A stretch of 64,000 nucleotides of DNA from Taibaiella sp965229095 (GTDB lineage Bacteria; Bacteroidota; Bacteroidia; Chitinophagales; Chitinophagaceae), in contig OZ245855.1 of NCBI GenBank assembly GCA_965229095.1, positions 4,960,001 through 5,024,000 on the forward strand, read 5' to 3'. A program made the position numbers and the translations under genes. Below are positions 50,301 to 59,047 of this stretch, piece by piece. A model generated the notes under the pieces. It made no database searches. It was not told the origin of the DNA and saw only the letters and a program-made list of their open reading frames with translations. How positions within the stretch are numbered: position 1 is the first letter of the stretch; every line of letters begins with the position of its first letter.

Positions 50301-51416
50301 TTACTCTTGTTGCTGCAAGGGGGAGAGCAAATAATGCTGCCCGGCGGTCATAGCATCGCGCCATACTTTATTCAGCTCCGTAGCCGGATCCAGTATGTTC
50401 ATGCCGCATAAGGGGAATAGCTCGTTGATCAATGCGCGGGAAGCTTCCGCTGCATTTCTGCAGGCATTGCTTAACTGCTGCAAGGCTTGCTCATGGGCCT
50501 GCAGACCCTGCTCATAAATATCCCATACCGATTGCAGCTCTTCGTACATCTCTGTCCTGGCTTCCAGGAAGCGGCGGCTGGCCATATCATAAATACGATG
50601 AGCAATCGTATTATCCTGTAACAGCTTGTCGCTGTGCAAAGGCTTTTTATGCATCGCCAGCTCCTGGTACAAATCCATAAAATGAAAAGCAATACCTGTA
50701 ATCATGCAGGTCATATTTACGATAGCCAGCTGGCCGAAGGGAAACTTGTAGAGCGGTCCGCCGGCAAAGGCCGAGGGTTTCAACAGCGTAAATGTGCAGG
50801 CTTCGGGTACAAATATTTCCCGTGCTTCGAAATCGTTGCTGGAAGTAGCTTTAAGGCCGATGGCATTCCAGTTTTTGTGATTGATGATCTGCTGCGCCGG
50901 TACGATAAAAGAACGGAACAGCGGTTGTCCTTCCATCATAACCGGGATACCGTCTTCATCCAGAATGGCAGCATTGGCGGTAAAATGAGTAGCATGGTTG
51001 GCGCCGCTGGCATACTTCCACCTGCCCGAAAGAATATAACCGCCTGCCGTTTGCCGGGCTTTGCCCGATATGGCGCCACTACCGGCACAGCAGGTTTGCG
51101 GACTGTTGAATATTGCCCCGGCCATTGCCGCATCCAGGTAACCGGCAAACATATTGGCCCCGGCCCCCAGGTTCACGCACCAACCCGTATTGGCATCGGC
51201 CCAGGCCAGCGCTTCAAACAACTTTACGGTGTCCGGCAGGTTGAGCTCCGCGCCGCCAAAGACAGCAGGGACCAATAAATGAAACCAACGTTGCTGGTAG
51301 ATAATGGCCAATACAGCGGGATCCAAACTGCCGGCTGCTTCCGTCTCAAAGGTATATTGCCTGATCTGTTCCGTTATATGCCGGTCGAGAAGTGTGCCCG
51401 GATGATTTATGGTCAT
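50301..51416 (-). CDS. Acyl-CoA dehydrogenase-like flavoprotein
   Basis: This flavin enzyme of the acyl-CoA dehydrogenase superfamily has 371 residues: helical N-terminus, beta middle domain (~120-220, SGRWKYASGANHATHFTANA) and helical C-terminus. The text resembles the two-component flavin hydroxylase (group D) branch as much as true acyl-CoA dehydrogenases: the usual catalytic Glu could not be found with confidence. It is 33 bases after the TonB-dependent receptor gene, so it is likely co-transcribed and under the same TPP riboswitch. Substrate is unknown. Confidence 0.82.
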   Translation of the reverse strand: MTINHPGTLLDRHITEQIRQYTFETEAAGSLDPAVLAIIYQQRWFHLLVPAVFGGAELNLPDTVKLFEALAWADANTGWCVNLGAGANMFAGYLDAAMAGAIFNSPQTCCAGSGAISGKARQTAGGYILSGRWKYASGANHATHFTANAAILDEDGIPVMMEGQPLFRSFIVPAQQIINHKNWNAIGLKATSSNDFEAREIFVPEACTFTLLKPSAFAGGPLYKFPFGQLAIVNMTCMITGIAFHFMDLYQELAMHKKPLHSDKLLQDNTIAHRIYDMASRRFLEARTEMYEELQSVWDIYEQGLQAHEQALQQLSNACRNAAEASRALINELFPLCGMNILDPATELNKVWRDAMTAGQHYLLSPLQQQE

Positions 51417-51449
51417 AAGCTGTTTCTTTTAGGTTGTGGAACGGTGATA

Positions 51450-53669
51450 TTAAAACCGGATATTGACGCCCAGGAGGAAATTAAATCCTGCCTGCGGGAA
51501 ATAGTAATTCGATGTAGTCAGAGTTCCGTCCGATTTATAGCTGAAGGTATAACCGCCGGCTTCGTACTTCTTGTTCAATACGTTGTTCAGCGCCAGGGAA
51601 ATGCCCAGCTCTTTTACAAAGGAAGTTTGCACGGTGTAGCGCAGGCGCATGTCGCATAGCCCGTAAGGGTTGATACTCCTGTCCTTGTTAGTAGTATTGT
51701 CCAGGTATTGACGGCCTACATATTTGCCCAGCACATCGATATAGAATTGCTGGCCTTTCAGCATTTTCCGGAAAGGTTCCAGGGTAGCTGTTCCGCCGGC
51801 TATTACCGAAGGTGCAAAGGCAATATTGGTTTCTTTGTACACATTCTTGTATTGCTGCCCCAGGTCATAGTCAAAGATGTACTCTTCGAAGTTTTTGATC
51901 TTGTTGCGGGAGAAGGTAGCGTTGGCTTGTACCTGCAACCAGGCGGCTGGCCTTACTGCAGCCGTAAGCTCGATGCCGGCGCGGTAGCTGTTGGGTACAT
52001 TGATCCTGGTTTCGGTGCCTACATCATTGATCTTGCCGGCAGGTACCAGTTGGTCTTTGTAGTTCATGTAGTACCCATTGATTCCTGCTTCCCACAGGGC
52101 GCTGCGGTATTGGTAGCCCAGTTCGCCGTCGTACAGCTTTTCGGCTTTAGGAGCCTGGGCAGGCGATGCTTCGAAGTCGTCCCGGTTAGGCTCTTTGTTG
52201 GCAACTGCAAAAGAAGCATATACTTTGCTCTCGGCATTATGGGCATGAGATACGATATAGCTGGCGCCTACTTTAGGGTTGAAGAAATTAAACGTATTGC
52301 GGGGCATCAGCGTAGGATTTTTGCGGAAGCCGTTGATGTCATATTGTACCGTACGGTATTGCAGGTCGCCAAACACATAAAGATGTTCCCCAATCTGCTG
52401 TTGCAGCTTGGCATAGATATTGAAATCTCCTTTGAACGAAGTGAGGTTGTACCAGCGGTAATTAACTGGTACGCCATAATCGGCCCAGGTTACAAAGCCG
52501 TAGTGCTTGCCGTCGTAGCGGGTATAAGCGCCGCCGAGTATCAGCTGTGTTTTGTTTTTCTGGTAAGTAAGCGAGTAGATGCCGCCATAATAGTAGTTGT
52601 CGAGCCAGAGCCTGCGGGTGAGGTTGGTGGTAGTGGCCGTATCGCCTTTGGGCGTGGTATAGGCAGGCAGGTTGTAATCGCTGAAAGCATCGCCCAGGCG
52701 GTATTCATTGTAAAAGCCTTTGCCGCGGGTAAGGAACAAGCCGGCATGAACGCTCCAATGCTCATCGAACTGATGATCGAAGAACAGCTGGTAATAATCC
52801 TGCTGGTAGTTATCCGTCTGGTCGTCGTAGTAAGAACCATCGGCTTTGAGGCCGAGCCCGTTGAACTTCCTGTTGGTCTTTAGCGAATCCTGGGGAATAC
52901 CGTTCCAGGCCTGTTGGGTACGTTCTGTACCGGTAAAAAGATTGAAGCGTAATGAAGTGCGCTCGTCTTTGGAAGTCCAGCCGGCAATGAACTGCATCGA
53001 TTTAAGATCGGAGGCCGAGCGGTCTACATAACCATCAGAAGATATTTTGGATGCCCTTACGTCAAATTGAAAGCCACCTTTCAGCAAGCCGGAACCCGCA
53101 CGTACTGTGTGTTTCCAGGTATTGAAAGAACCGAAAGAGTTGTTGACTTCAGCAAAAGCCTTCTTGTCCTGCTGCAGGTTGCTCAGGTTTACCGAAGCCC
53201 CGAAAGCCCCGGCGCCATTGGTGGAAGAGCCCACTCCTCTTTGCACTTGTATGGAATTGGTAGAAGAGAGCAGATCGGGGAAATCGACAAAGACGGCTGC
53301 CTGCGATTCGGCGTCATTTACCGGGATGCCATTAATGGTAAAATTGATACGGGAATCGTCCGTACCCCTGATGCGCATGCCTGTATATCCTATGCCTGCA
53401 CCGGCATTGGAACTGATCACTACCGAAGGTGTCTGGTTAAGGATATAAGGAATATCCTGCCCCAGGTTGGCGATCCGTATATCTTTTTCTTTAAGGTTGG
53501 CAACGGCAAAAGGAGCTTTGTCGTTTACCCTTACTGCACGTACTTCCACCGGGATCAGTTCCTGCAACTGGGTCAGTTTCGAAGTAGTATCCGTTTCTTG
53601 CGCATAAGTTCCGAAGGCGGCGCCAAGGCTGCCCAGTATGCCTAAAGTTTTAAGTTGAACTTTTATCAT
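51450..53669 (-). CDS. TonB-dependent receptor, probably for thiamin or a relative
   Basis: The 739-residue outer-membrane receptor has a signal peptide (cleavage near TYAQE), a short N-terminal stretch with the likely TonB box VEVRAVRV (~41), a plug domain (~55-165; PSVVISSNAGAGIGYTGMRIRG, INGIPVNDAE, QVQRGVGSSTNGAGAFG in parts) and a 22-strand barrel ending GFNFLLGVNIRF. It lacks the SusC-type extra N-terminal domain. The TPP riboswitch upstream indicates that the cargo is thiamin, its phosphate or a precursor. Confidence 0.94.
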   Translation of the reverse strand: MIKVQLKTLGILGSLGAAFGTYAQETDTTSKLTQLQELIPVEVRAVRVNDKAPFAVANLKEKDIRIANLGQDIPYILNQTPSVVISSNAGAGIGYTGMRIRGTDDSRINFTINGIPVNDAESQAAVFVDFPDLLSSTNSIQVQRGVGSSTNGAGAFGASVNLSNLQQDKKAFAEVNNSFGSFNTWKHTVRAGSGLLKGGFQFDVRASKISSDGYVDRSASDLKSMQFIAGWTSKDERTSLRFNLFTGTERTQQAWNGIPQDSLKTNRKFNGLGLKADGSYYDDQTDNYQQDYYQLFFDHQFDEHWSVHAGLFLTRGKGFYNEYRLGDAFSDYNLPAYTTPKGDTATTTNLTRRLWLDNYYYGGIYSLTYQKNKTQLILGGAYTRYDGKHYGFVTWADYGVPVNYRWYNLTSFKGDFNIYAKLQQQIGEHLYVFGDLQYRTVQYDINGFRKNPTLMPRNTFNFFNPKVGASYIVSHAHNAESKVYASFAVANKEPNRDDFEASPAQAPKAEKLYDGELGYQYRSALWEAGINGYYMNYKDQLVPAGKINDVGTETRINVPNSYRAGIELTAAVRPAAWLQVQANATFSRNKIKNFEEYIFDYDLGQQYKNVYKETNIAFAPSVIAGGTATLEPFRKMLKGQQFYIDVLGKYVGRQYLDNTTNKDRSINPYGLCDMRLRYTVQTSFVKELGISLALNNVLNKKYEAGGYTFSYKSDGTLTTSNYYFPQAGFNFLLGVNIRF

Positions 53670-53769
53670 ATTGCAAATTGATTTTCAGCTTCTGCCCGGC
53701 CACATACATAGCCGGGAATAATTGCGAATCCTATTGCATTGCTGCAACACAAGATTCTGTTTACAAGAA

Positions 53770-53797
53770 GGTAAGTTGGAAAACCAATTGCTTACCT
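53770..53797 (-). promoter_or_regulatory. Expression-platform hairpin of the TPP riboswitch
   Basis: GGTAAG/CTTACC (53770-53775, 53791-53796) with inner TTGG/CCAA. Its upstream arm shares bases with the 3' strand of riboswitch stem P1 (53794-53797), so ligand binding and this hairpin exclude each other. No U-run follows. Confidence 0.5.
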
Positions 53798-53870
53798 TTC
53801 CTAACCGGCATTATCCGGTCCAGGTTCTACGGGTATAATCTCAGCCTGATTAGTAAGGCACCCCGAGGTT
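53794..53870 (-). promoter_or_regulatory. TPP (thiamin pyrophosphate) riboswitch
   Basis: The minus strand carries the THI-box: GGGGTGCC, then GGCTGAGATTATACCC, then AGAACCTGGACCGGATAATG with CCGG pairing. These match the conserved cores of the TPP riboswitch: CTGAGA, the ACCC and GAACCTG helices, and GGATAATGCCGG. It lies 125 bases upstream of the receptor start. High TPP should lower expression of the receptor and the following flavoprotein. Confidence 0.92.
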
Positions 53871-54183
53871 GCTCTATTCCGTTGATCACGGAGGTACGAG
53901 GAACAATTTTAAGAAGGAAATAAAAATATTTCCGCGGCGAAATTAGTATTTCTTTAAGTAGTATTCCAAAAAAATAAGAGAAACGGGAGGTTTGTTGACA
54001 AACATCAAAGAAATCTTGTTGGCATGTTGCCCGGTAAGCCTATGTCTTTTCTACGTGACAGACCCTGCCGGCCTCTGTTCAGGTGGATGATACCTGCAGA
54101 CGGAATCCAGGTAAGATGATAACTGTTCTCTTCGCGTTGAAAAAAATGGTTGGATATGGCGCCGAAGGAGGTAGCCGTGCTGT
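53871..54183. other. Intergenic region upstream of the TPP riboswitch
   Basis: No credible gene was found. On the minus strand, an AT-rich stretch around 53905-53940 probably holds the riboswitch promoter (TAAAATTG is one base off the -7 box). The rest, up to the end of the PAP2-like gene, shows nothing recognised. Confidence 0.35.
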
Positions 54184-54840
54184 TTATTTGTTAAACCGTC
54201 CGGTTGCCAGCCTGCGGCCCAGGAGGAAGCAGAGATAAGTGAGCGGGATAGCGGCCAGCACATCGATGGTATAGTGTACATGTTGTATCAGCACCAGTGT
54301 ACCTACGATACAGGTGGAAAAGAAGGCCAGTAGTTTATCGCTTCGTTTTTGCAGGCACAGGAAGAACAAGAACTGGGAAGAAGTATGGCCTGAAAAAAAC
54401 AGGTCTTTGGTTACAAATTGTGCTTTGCCGTAAAAGAAATTGGACAGGGGGTCCACCAGGGGAATAAGTCCGGGAGGCGGGTTAAGCGGTACCAGGGTAA
54501 TGCAGATCATCCGCAGCAGCGTAAGCACGATGAAGCTGTATAAGCCGATGAGCAGCATCATAGGGTTCTTGAAGCAACGGACCACCATAAGCAGGGTAAT
54601 GCCCCAGATGCAGATAAAAATGGGTATCGATACATCTACGGGCTTGATCTGGTCAACGATAAGATCGGTCAGTACTTTACCTTCCCGTTGTTCGATATGC
54701 TGGAAGAAGAAAGGGAAGATAATAAGAATGGCGGCAAACAGGAGCGTGATAATAATCAGTCTTATCTTGAAACGGTCTCTTTTTACAGCCGTTTTCCAGG
54801 TCAGGGCTTCTGTTCTATTTCCTTTTATAAACGACAACAT
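54184..54840 (-). CDS. PAP2 / sphingomyelin-synthase-like membrane phosphatase or transferase
   Basis: The 218-residue protein (start 54840, MLSFIKGNRTEALTW; an earlier frame start at 54915 adds 25 unlikely residues) has about six TM segments. The C-terminal motifs FFSGHTSSQFLFFLCL and HVHYTIDVLAAIPLTY supply the His, His and Asp of the PAP2_C domain of sphingomyelin synthase and ceramide phosphoethanolamine synthase. Because Bacteroidota make sphingolipids, a headgroup transferase is plausible, but plain lipid phosphatase activity cannot be excluded. Confidence 0.78.
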   Translation of the reverse strand: MLSFIKGNRTEALTWKTAVKRDRFKIRLIIITLLFAAILIIFPFFFQHIEQREGKVLTDLIVDQIKPVDVSIPIFICIWGITLLMVVRCFKNPMMLLIGLYSFIVLTLLRMICITLVPLNPPPGLIPLVDPLSNFFYGKAQFVTKDLFFSGHTSSQFLFFLCLQKRSDKLLAFFSTCIVGTLVLIQHVHYTIDVLAAIPLTYLCFLLGRRLATGRFNK

Positions 54841-54915
54841 TGCTACACACAAATATTCGGTCCTGGGCAAAAACAAAGTTATGCCTGTATTATTTTTTGG
54901 TCTGCAAAGATGCAA

Positions 54916-55560
54916 CTAGTTTTTCAATGTTGCCTGATAATATTTGCAGGCGCGCTGCAAGCCGCAGCTATCGCATTTGGGATTACGGGCGACACATATA
55001 TATCTGCCGTGTAGTATAAGCCAGTGGTGGGCCTTGTGAATCAATTCCTTGGGGAAATATTTGATCAGTTGTTGCTCGGCCTGCAAGGGCGTTTTTGCAT
55101 TTAATGTAAGCCCTATACGTGCCGAAACCCGGAAAACATGTGTATCGACTGCCATATTGGGTTGCTGATCGATTACCGAAGTGATCACATTAGCGGTTTT
55201 ACGGCCTACGCCTGGTAATTTTACCAGTTCTTCTACGGTAAGCGGCACTTCGGCGTTAAAATCATGGACCAGCATATTGGCCATGCCGATCAGGTGTTTG
55301 GTCTTGTTGTTGGGGTAGCTGATACTCCTGATCAGGGGAAACAGCTCATCAAAAGTGGCTTGTGAAAGGCTTTCGGCATCGGGGTATCGTGCAAATATGG
55401 CGGGTGTGGTCAGGTTCACCCTTTTGTCGGTACATTGCGCCGATAGGATCACTGCTACCAGGAGCTGAAACGGGTTGTCGTACAACAATTCCGTTTCAGC
55501 TTCCGGTGCATATTCCTGGAAATAATCAATCACAAACTGGTAGCGCTCTTTCCTGGTCAT
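54916..55560 (-). CDS. nth: Endonuclease III
   Basis: This base-excision-repair glycosylase/AP lyase removes oxidised pyrimidines. The 214 residues have HhH-GPD with catalytic Lys (LPGVGRKTANVI, ~118) and Asp (VDTHVFRV, ~138), and a C-terminal 4Fe-4S cluster site CVARNPKCDSCGLQRAC (four Cys). This is the usual length. The stop is 75 bases before the chosen PAP2-like start on the same strand. Confidence 0.96.
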   Translation of the reverse strand: MTRKERYQFVIDYFQEYAPEAETELLYDNPFQLLVAVILSAQCTDKRVNLTTPAIFARYPDAESLSQATFDELFPLIRSISYPNNKTKHLIGMANMLVHDFNAEVPLTVEELVKLPGVGRKTANVITSVIDQQPNMAVDTHVFRVSARIGLTLNAKTPLQAEQQLIKYFPKELIHKAHHWLILHGRYICVARNPKCDSCGLQRACKYYQATLKN

Positions 55561-55599
55561 ATACCTGCAATGGAATCTTTTATAAAAATAAGGCCCTGC

Positions 55600-56310
55600 T
55601 TATCGTACCAGGGTACCTACATTTTTGCCGCTTACCACATCGGAGAGGTTACCGACCCGGTTCATATCAAACACGATAATGGGTAGGTTGTTTTCCTGGC
55701 AAAGGGTAAAGGCAGTCATATCCATTACTTTCAGCTCTTTGCTGATCACTTCGTTGAAGCTGATGGTTTCGTAACGGGTAGCTGCAGGGTCCTTTTCAGG
55801 GTCGGCAGTGTAAATGCCATCTACACGGGTGCCTTTAAGGATCACATCGGCATTGATCTCGATAGCGCGCAGGGAGCCTGCCGTATCGGTAGTGAAATAA
55901 GGATTGCCCGTACCAGCGCCAAAGATAACCACGCGGCCTTTTTCCAGGTGGCGTATAGCCCTTCTGCGGATATAGGGTTCGGCGATCTGTTCCATTTTGA
56001 TCGCACTTTGCAACCTGGTCTTTACGCCTACTTTTTCCAGTGATGCCTGTAAAGCCATACCGTTGATCACGGTGGCCAGCATACCCATATAATCGCCTTG
56101 CGCCCTTTCGATACCGGTCTCCGCTTCATTCATACCCCGGTAAATGTTACCACCACCTATTACTACCGCTACCTGTACGCCAAGGTCGCTGACCGCCTTA
56201 ATGTCTTCGGCATACTGGGCCAGCATTTGCGGATCGAGTCCGAAGCTGCGGTCGCCCATTAAAGATTCTCCTGAAAGCTTAAGTAATATTCTGTTATACT
56301 TTGGTAACAT
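55600..56310 (-). CDS. pyrH: UMP kinase
   Basis: PyrH phosphorylates UMP to UDP. The 236 residues of the bacterial amino-acid-kinase fold carry LLKLSGESLMG (~9), VVIGGGNIYRG (~50), ATVINGMALQ (~80) and VIFGAGTGNPYFTTD (~134-148), in the usual order. It lies after manC on the same strand, with a 42-base gap. Confidence 0.97.
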   Translation of the reverse strand: MLPKYNRILLKLSGESLMGDRSFGLDPQMLAQYAEDIKAVSDLGVQVAVVIGGGNIYRGMNEAETGIERAQGDYMGMLATVINGMALQASLEKVGVKTRLQSAIKMEQIAEPYIRRRAIRHLEKGRVVIFGAGTGNPYFTTDTAGSLRAIEINADVILKGTRVDGIYTADPEKDPAATRYETISFNEVISKELKVMDMTAFTLCQENNLPIIVFDMNRVGNLSDVVSGKNVGTLVR

Positions 56311-56352
56311 GTTGGAAAGATAAACTGGATATGTAAATAAAAATAGTTCCTG

Positions 56353-57438
56353 TTATAAAAATTTGTCGTCTTTGTTGCGTTTTACTTCTGCAAGGTATTC
56401 TTTGATCTGGTGCTCTTTGTTGCGTTCGCAAATGAGCAATACTTCCGGCGTATCGATCACGATATACTGTTCCAGTCCCTGGAGAATGACCAGTTTGTGA
56501 TCCGGCGCCCTTACCATGCTGCCCGCGGCATCGATGATCATTACATTTTTTCCATAAACGGCATTGCCCAGGTAATCTTTTTCGGAATGTTCATAGGCCG
56601 ATTCCCAGGTACCCAGGTCGCTCCAGCCGAAACGGGATGCCAGTACATATACGGAACGCATCTTTTCCATGATCGCATAGTCGATAGAAATATTGGTGCA
56701 TTGCGCATACAGCATTTCCATAGCCTTGGCTTCTCTGGGCGTATTCAGCACATCCTTTGCCTGTACAAATACATCGTTGAGCTCGGGTAAGTAGGTACCC
56801 AATACTTTGATAAAAGTTTTGATATTCCAGGAGAAAATACCCGAATTCCACAGAAAATCACCGGAACGCAAAAAGGTCCTTGCGATATCCAGGTTGGGCT
56901 TTTCGATAAATGTTTTGACTTTGTGCAGCTCTTCTTCTCCATCGCCCGGTTCAAACTGAATATAGCCATAACCGGTATCGGGCCGGGTAGGCTTTATGCC
57001 GATGGAAGCGATAGCATTATGTTTGGAAACAAAATCGAGTACTTCAAACACCTGGCGTTCAAAAGTACGCTCGTCGGTGATCAGGTGGTCGGCCGGGCTC
57101 AGGATAAGATTGGCCTGGGGGTTAAGGGCAAATATTTTATGGGAAATATAGGCCGCGCTGGGTGCTGTATTTTTGCGCGAAGGTTCTGCAACAATGTTCT
57201 CAACGGGAAGCTCCGGCAAATGTTGCTTTACATATTCGATATAAGGCTCAAAGGTGATTACATAAATGTTTTCCCTGGGGCATATATCTTTGAAGCGGTT
57301 ATAAGTATTCTGTAAAAGGCTTTGCCCGGTGCCCAGTAAGTCAAGGAATTGTTTAGGTAACTTCTGGCGACTCTCCGGCCAAAACCGGCTGCCAATGCCT
57401 CCTGCCAGAATGGCAACATAATTGTTGTGAATGCTCAT
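56353..57438 (-). CDS. manC: Mannose-1-phosphate guanylyltransferase
   Basis: ManC makes GDP-mannose for cell-surface glycans. The 361 residues carry AGGIGSRFWPESRQKLPKQF (~12-31) and EPSRKNTAPS (~85), EKPNLDIA (~179) and FGWSDLGTWES (~270). No cupin phosphomannose isomerase domain is fused. A TACTTTTG -7 box (57463-57470, minus strand) lies 25 bases upstream. Confidence 0.95.
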   Translation of the reverse strand: MSIHNNYVAILAGGIGSRFWPESRQKLPKQFLDLLGTGQSLLQNTYNRFKDICPRENIYVITFEPYIEYVKQHLPELPVENIVAEPSRKNTAPSAAYISHKIFALNPQANLILSPADHLITDERTFERQVFEVLDFVSKHNAIASIGIKPTRPDTGYGYIQFEPGDGEEELHKVKTFIEKPNLDIARTFLRSGDFLWNSGIFSWNIKTFIKVLGTYLPELNDVFVQAKDVLNTPREAKAMEMLYAQCTNISIDYAIMEKMRSVYVLASRFGWSDLGTWESAYEHSEKDYLGNAVYGKNVMIIDAAGSMVRAPDHKLVILQGLEQYIVIDTPEVLLICERNKEHQIKEYLAEVKRNKDDKFL

Positions 57439-57664
57439 TACCTAATATTAGAATTCTGGCGGCAAAAGTAACAAGATTTTTTGGAACCGCAGTGAAGCGC
57501 ATTGTATACCCCGTTCCTGCACCTGGCGCCGCACTGTGGGTTTTGCACTTTTAGGCATCCGGGTCTTGCCGTCTTTGCTTCCCTGCATTGTTATGTAACG
57601 ATGCGGTATGCAACAATTCCATGCAGCGATACCGGCTCTGGTATTGTGGTATCGATACTTTTAA

Positions 57665-57696
57665 TTTGGCATACCCGTTCAAGCAGAGTAAATTTG
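57665..57696 (+). promoter_or_regulatory. Bacteroidota-type promoter for feoA-nadD
   Basis: TTTG (57665-57668), a 20-base spacer and TAAATTTG (57689-57696). The feoA start follows 15 bases later. Confidence 0.75.
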
Positions 57697-57711
57697 CGGC
57701 AATTTTATATT

Positions 57712-57939
57712 ATGTTGTATCGTCTGTCAGATCTTAAATCAGGTACCAGCGGCGTTATCCAGCAATTCGACGATAACGAGGCCAAGGTAAAGCTTATGGA
57801 AATGGGCTGTATTCCCGGCGAAGCCATTTCTATAGAAGCCATTGCGCCCCTGGGCGATCCTATTGCGATCCAGGTTTCCGGTTATTGTTTGAGCTTACGG
57901 AAAAATGAAGCCCGGCACATCTGGGTCGAAATTGCCTGA
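57712..57939 (+). CDS. feoA: FeoA-type SH3-like protein
   Basis: The 75 residues, starting at 57712 just behind a good promoter (an open frame further upstream is not used), have the FeoA domain: LYRLSDLKSGTSGVIQQF, VKLMEMGCIPGEAISIE and YCLSLRKNEARHIWV. FeoA stimulates FeoB, the ferrous-iron pump, or acts in metal-regulator proteins. No feoB is in the window. It is co-transcribed with nadD (55-base gap). Confidence 0.93.
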   Translation: MLYRLSDLKSGTSGVIQQFDDNEAKVKLMEMGCIPGEAISIEAIAPLGDPIAIQVSGYCLSLRKNEARHIWVEIA

Positions 57940-57994
57940 TGCATAACCCCGGGAAACGCCTTTCTTTATTCTTTTCAATCACCTGTTCCTGTCC

Positions 57995-58570
57995 ATGAAC
58001 ATCGGCTTATACTTCGGAAGTTTTAACCCTATACATACCGGTCATTTAATTATTGCCAATCATGTGCTGGAACATAGCGACCTGGATAAGATATGGTTTG
58101 TGGTATCGCCCCATAATCCCCTTAAAGAATCGCATACCCTGCTGAACGAATACGACCGCCTGCACCTGGCCGAACTGGCCATTAAAAATAATGCCAAATT
58201 CAGGGTCAGTAACGTAGAATTTCATTTGCCCAAGCCTTCCTACACGATCGATACCCTTACTTACCTCAGCGAAAAATTCCCCCTGGAAAAATTTACGGTG
58301 ATCATGGGCAGCGATAGTTACCAGAACCTGCCCCGCTGGAAAAACTATACCAAGATACTGGAGTACTACAAGATCGTGATTTTTGAAAGACCCGGTTTCG
58401 ACGTGGACCGAAGTGATATGCATCCCAATGTTTCGGTGCTCAAAGCCCCTTTGCTTGAAATATCTTCTACCCATATCCGTACCCAGATCAAAGAGGGCAG
58501 GTCGATACGCTACCTGGTACCCGATGAGGTAGCGGAGTGTATTGCCGAAAACCGGTACTACCAGAAATAG
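57995..58570 (+). CDS. nadD: Nicotinate-nucleotide adenylyltransferase
   Basis: NadD adenylates NaMN to deamido-NAD in NAD synthesis. The 191 residues carry the nucleotidylyl-transferase motif FGSFNPIHTGHLIIAN (~7-22), VVSPHNPLK, VIMGSDSY (~105), and the ISSTHIRTQIKEGRSI motif (~155). It shares a promoter with feoA and converges with an NTF2-like gene. Confidence 0.96.
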   Translation: MNIGLYFGSFNPIHTGHLIIANHVLEHSDLDKIWFVVSPHNPLKESHTLLNEYDRLHLAELAIKNNAKFRVSNVEFHLPKPSYTIDTLTYLSEKFPLEKFTVIMGSDSYQNLPRWKNYTKILEYYKIVIFERPGFDVDRSDMHPNVSVLKAPLLEISSTHIRTQIKEGRSIRYLVPDEVAECIAENRYYQK

Positions 58571-58582
58571 CCCGGGCTGTAT

Positions 58583-58930
58583 TTAATCGCGGAAGAACTG
58601 TTCAAAAACGATCTTTCCTTCTTTGACCCGGTACACACATACTTCCTTTAAAGAGAGGGGACCTATCTCCTTTAATTCCATTTCCATACTGAGCACTACG
58701 CTGAAATAGCTGCCCGCAACCTGTATTTCGGAATATTGAATGCTGTTCATCCGGGCTACCCTGGCTAGAAAGGTTTCTTCCTTTGTATGCATATTGGCGG
58801 CGCCCTGGGTTTGGGTGCCATCCGTTTCTATACTTACAATGTCGTTATCGTATAATTCTTCCTGTGCTTCCAGGAATTTCCCTGCCGTGCAGAGTTCGAT
58901 CAGCCTGTGTGCGATAGTCGCTGTTGTCAT
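58583..58930 (-). CDS. SnoaL/NTF2-like protein
   Basis: The 115-residue protein (start 58930, MTTATIAHRLIELCTAGKF) has the NTF2-like cone fold: an N-terminal helix, a YDNDIVSIE strand, then a long sheet (EIQVAGSYFSVVLSMEMEL; LKEVCVYRVKEGKIVFEQFF). No catalytic residues are clear. Such proteins act as small hydrolases, isomerases or binding proteins. It converges with nadD with only a 12-base gap. Confidence 0.8.
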   Translation of the reverse strand: MTTATIAHRLIELCTAGKFLEAQEELYDNDIVSIETDGTQTQGAANMHTKEETFLARVARMNSIQYSEIQVAGSYFSVVLSMEMELKEIGPLSLKEVCVYRVKEGKIVFEQFFRD

Positions 58931-59047
58931 TGGGAATGCTTTGTATCTGATGGTTATTAAAAGCAACCAAAATTAAAGGGTTTCCCTGCATGGGCGGGAT
59001 AGGGGATGCATTGATAAAATCTATTCCTCAACGGGCCGGGTTAACGA

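Noticed and set aside
51708..52883. 391-codon open frame on the plus strand
   Set aside because: It lies antisense within the TonB-dependent receptor gene and shows no protein features.
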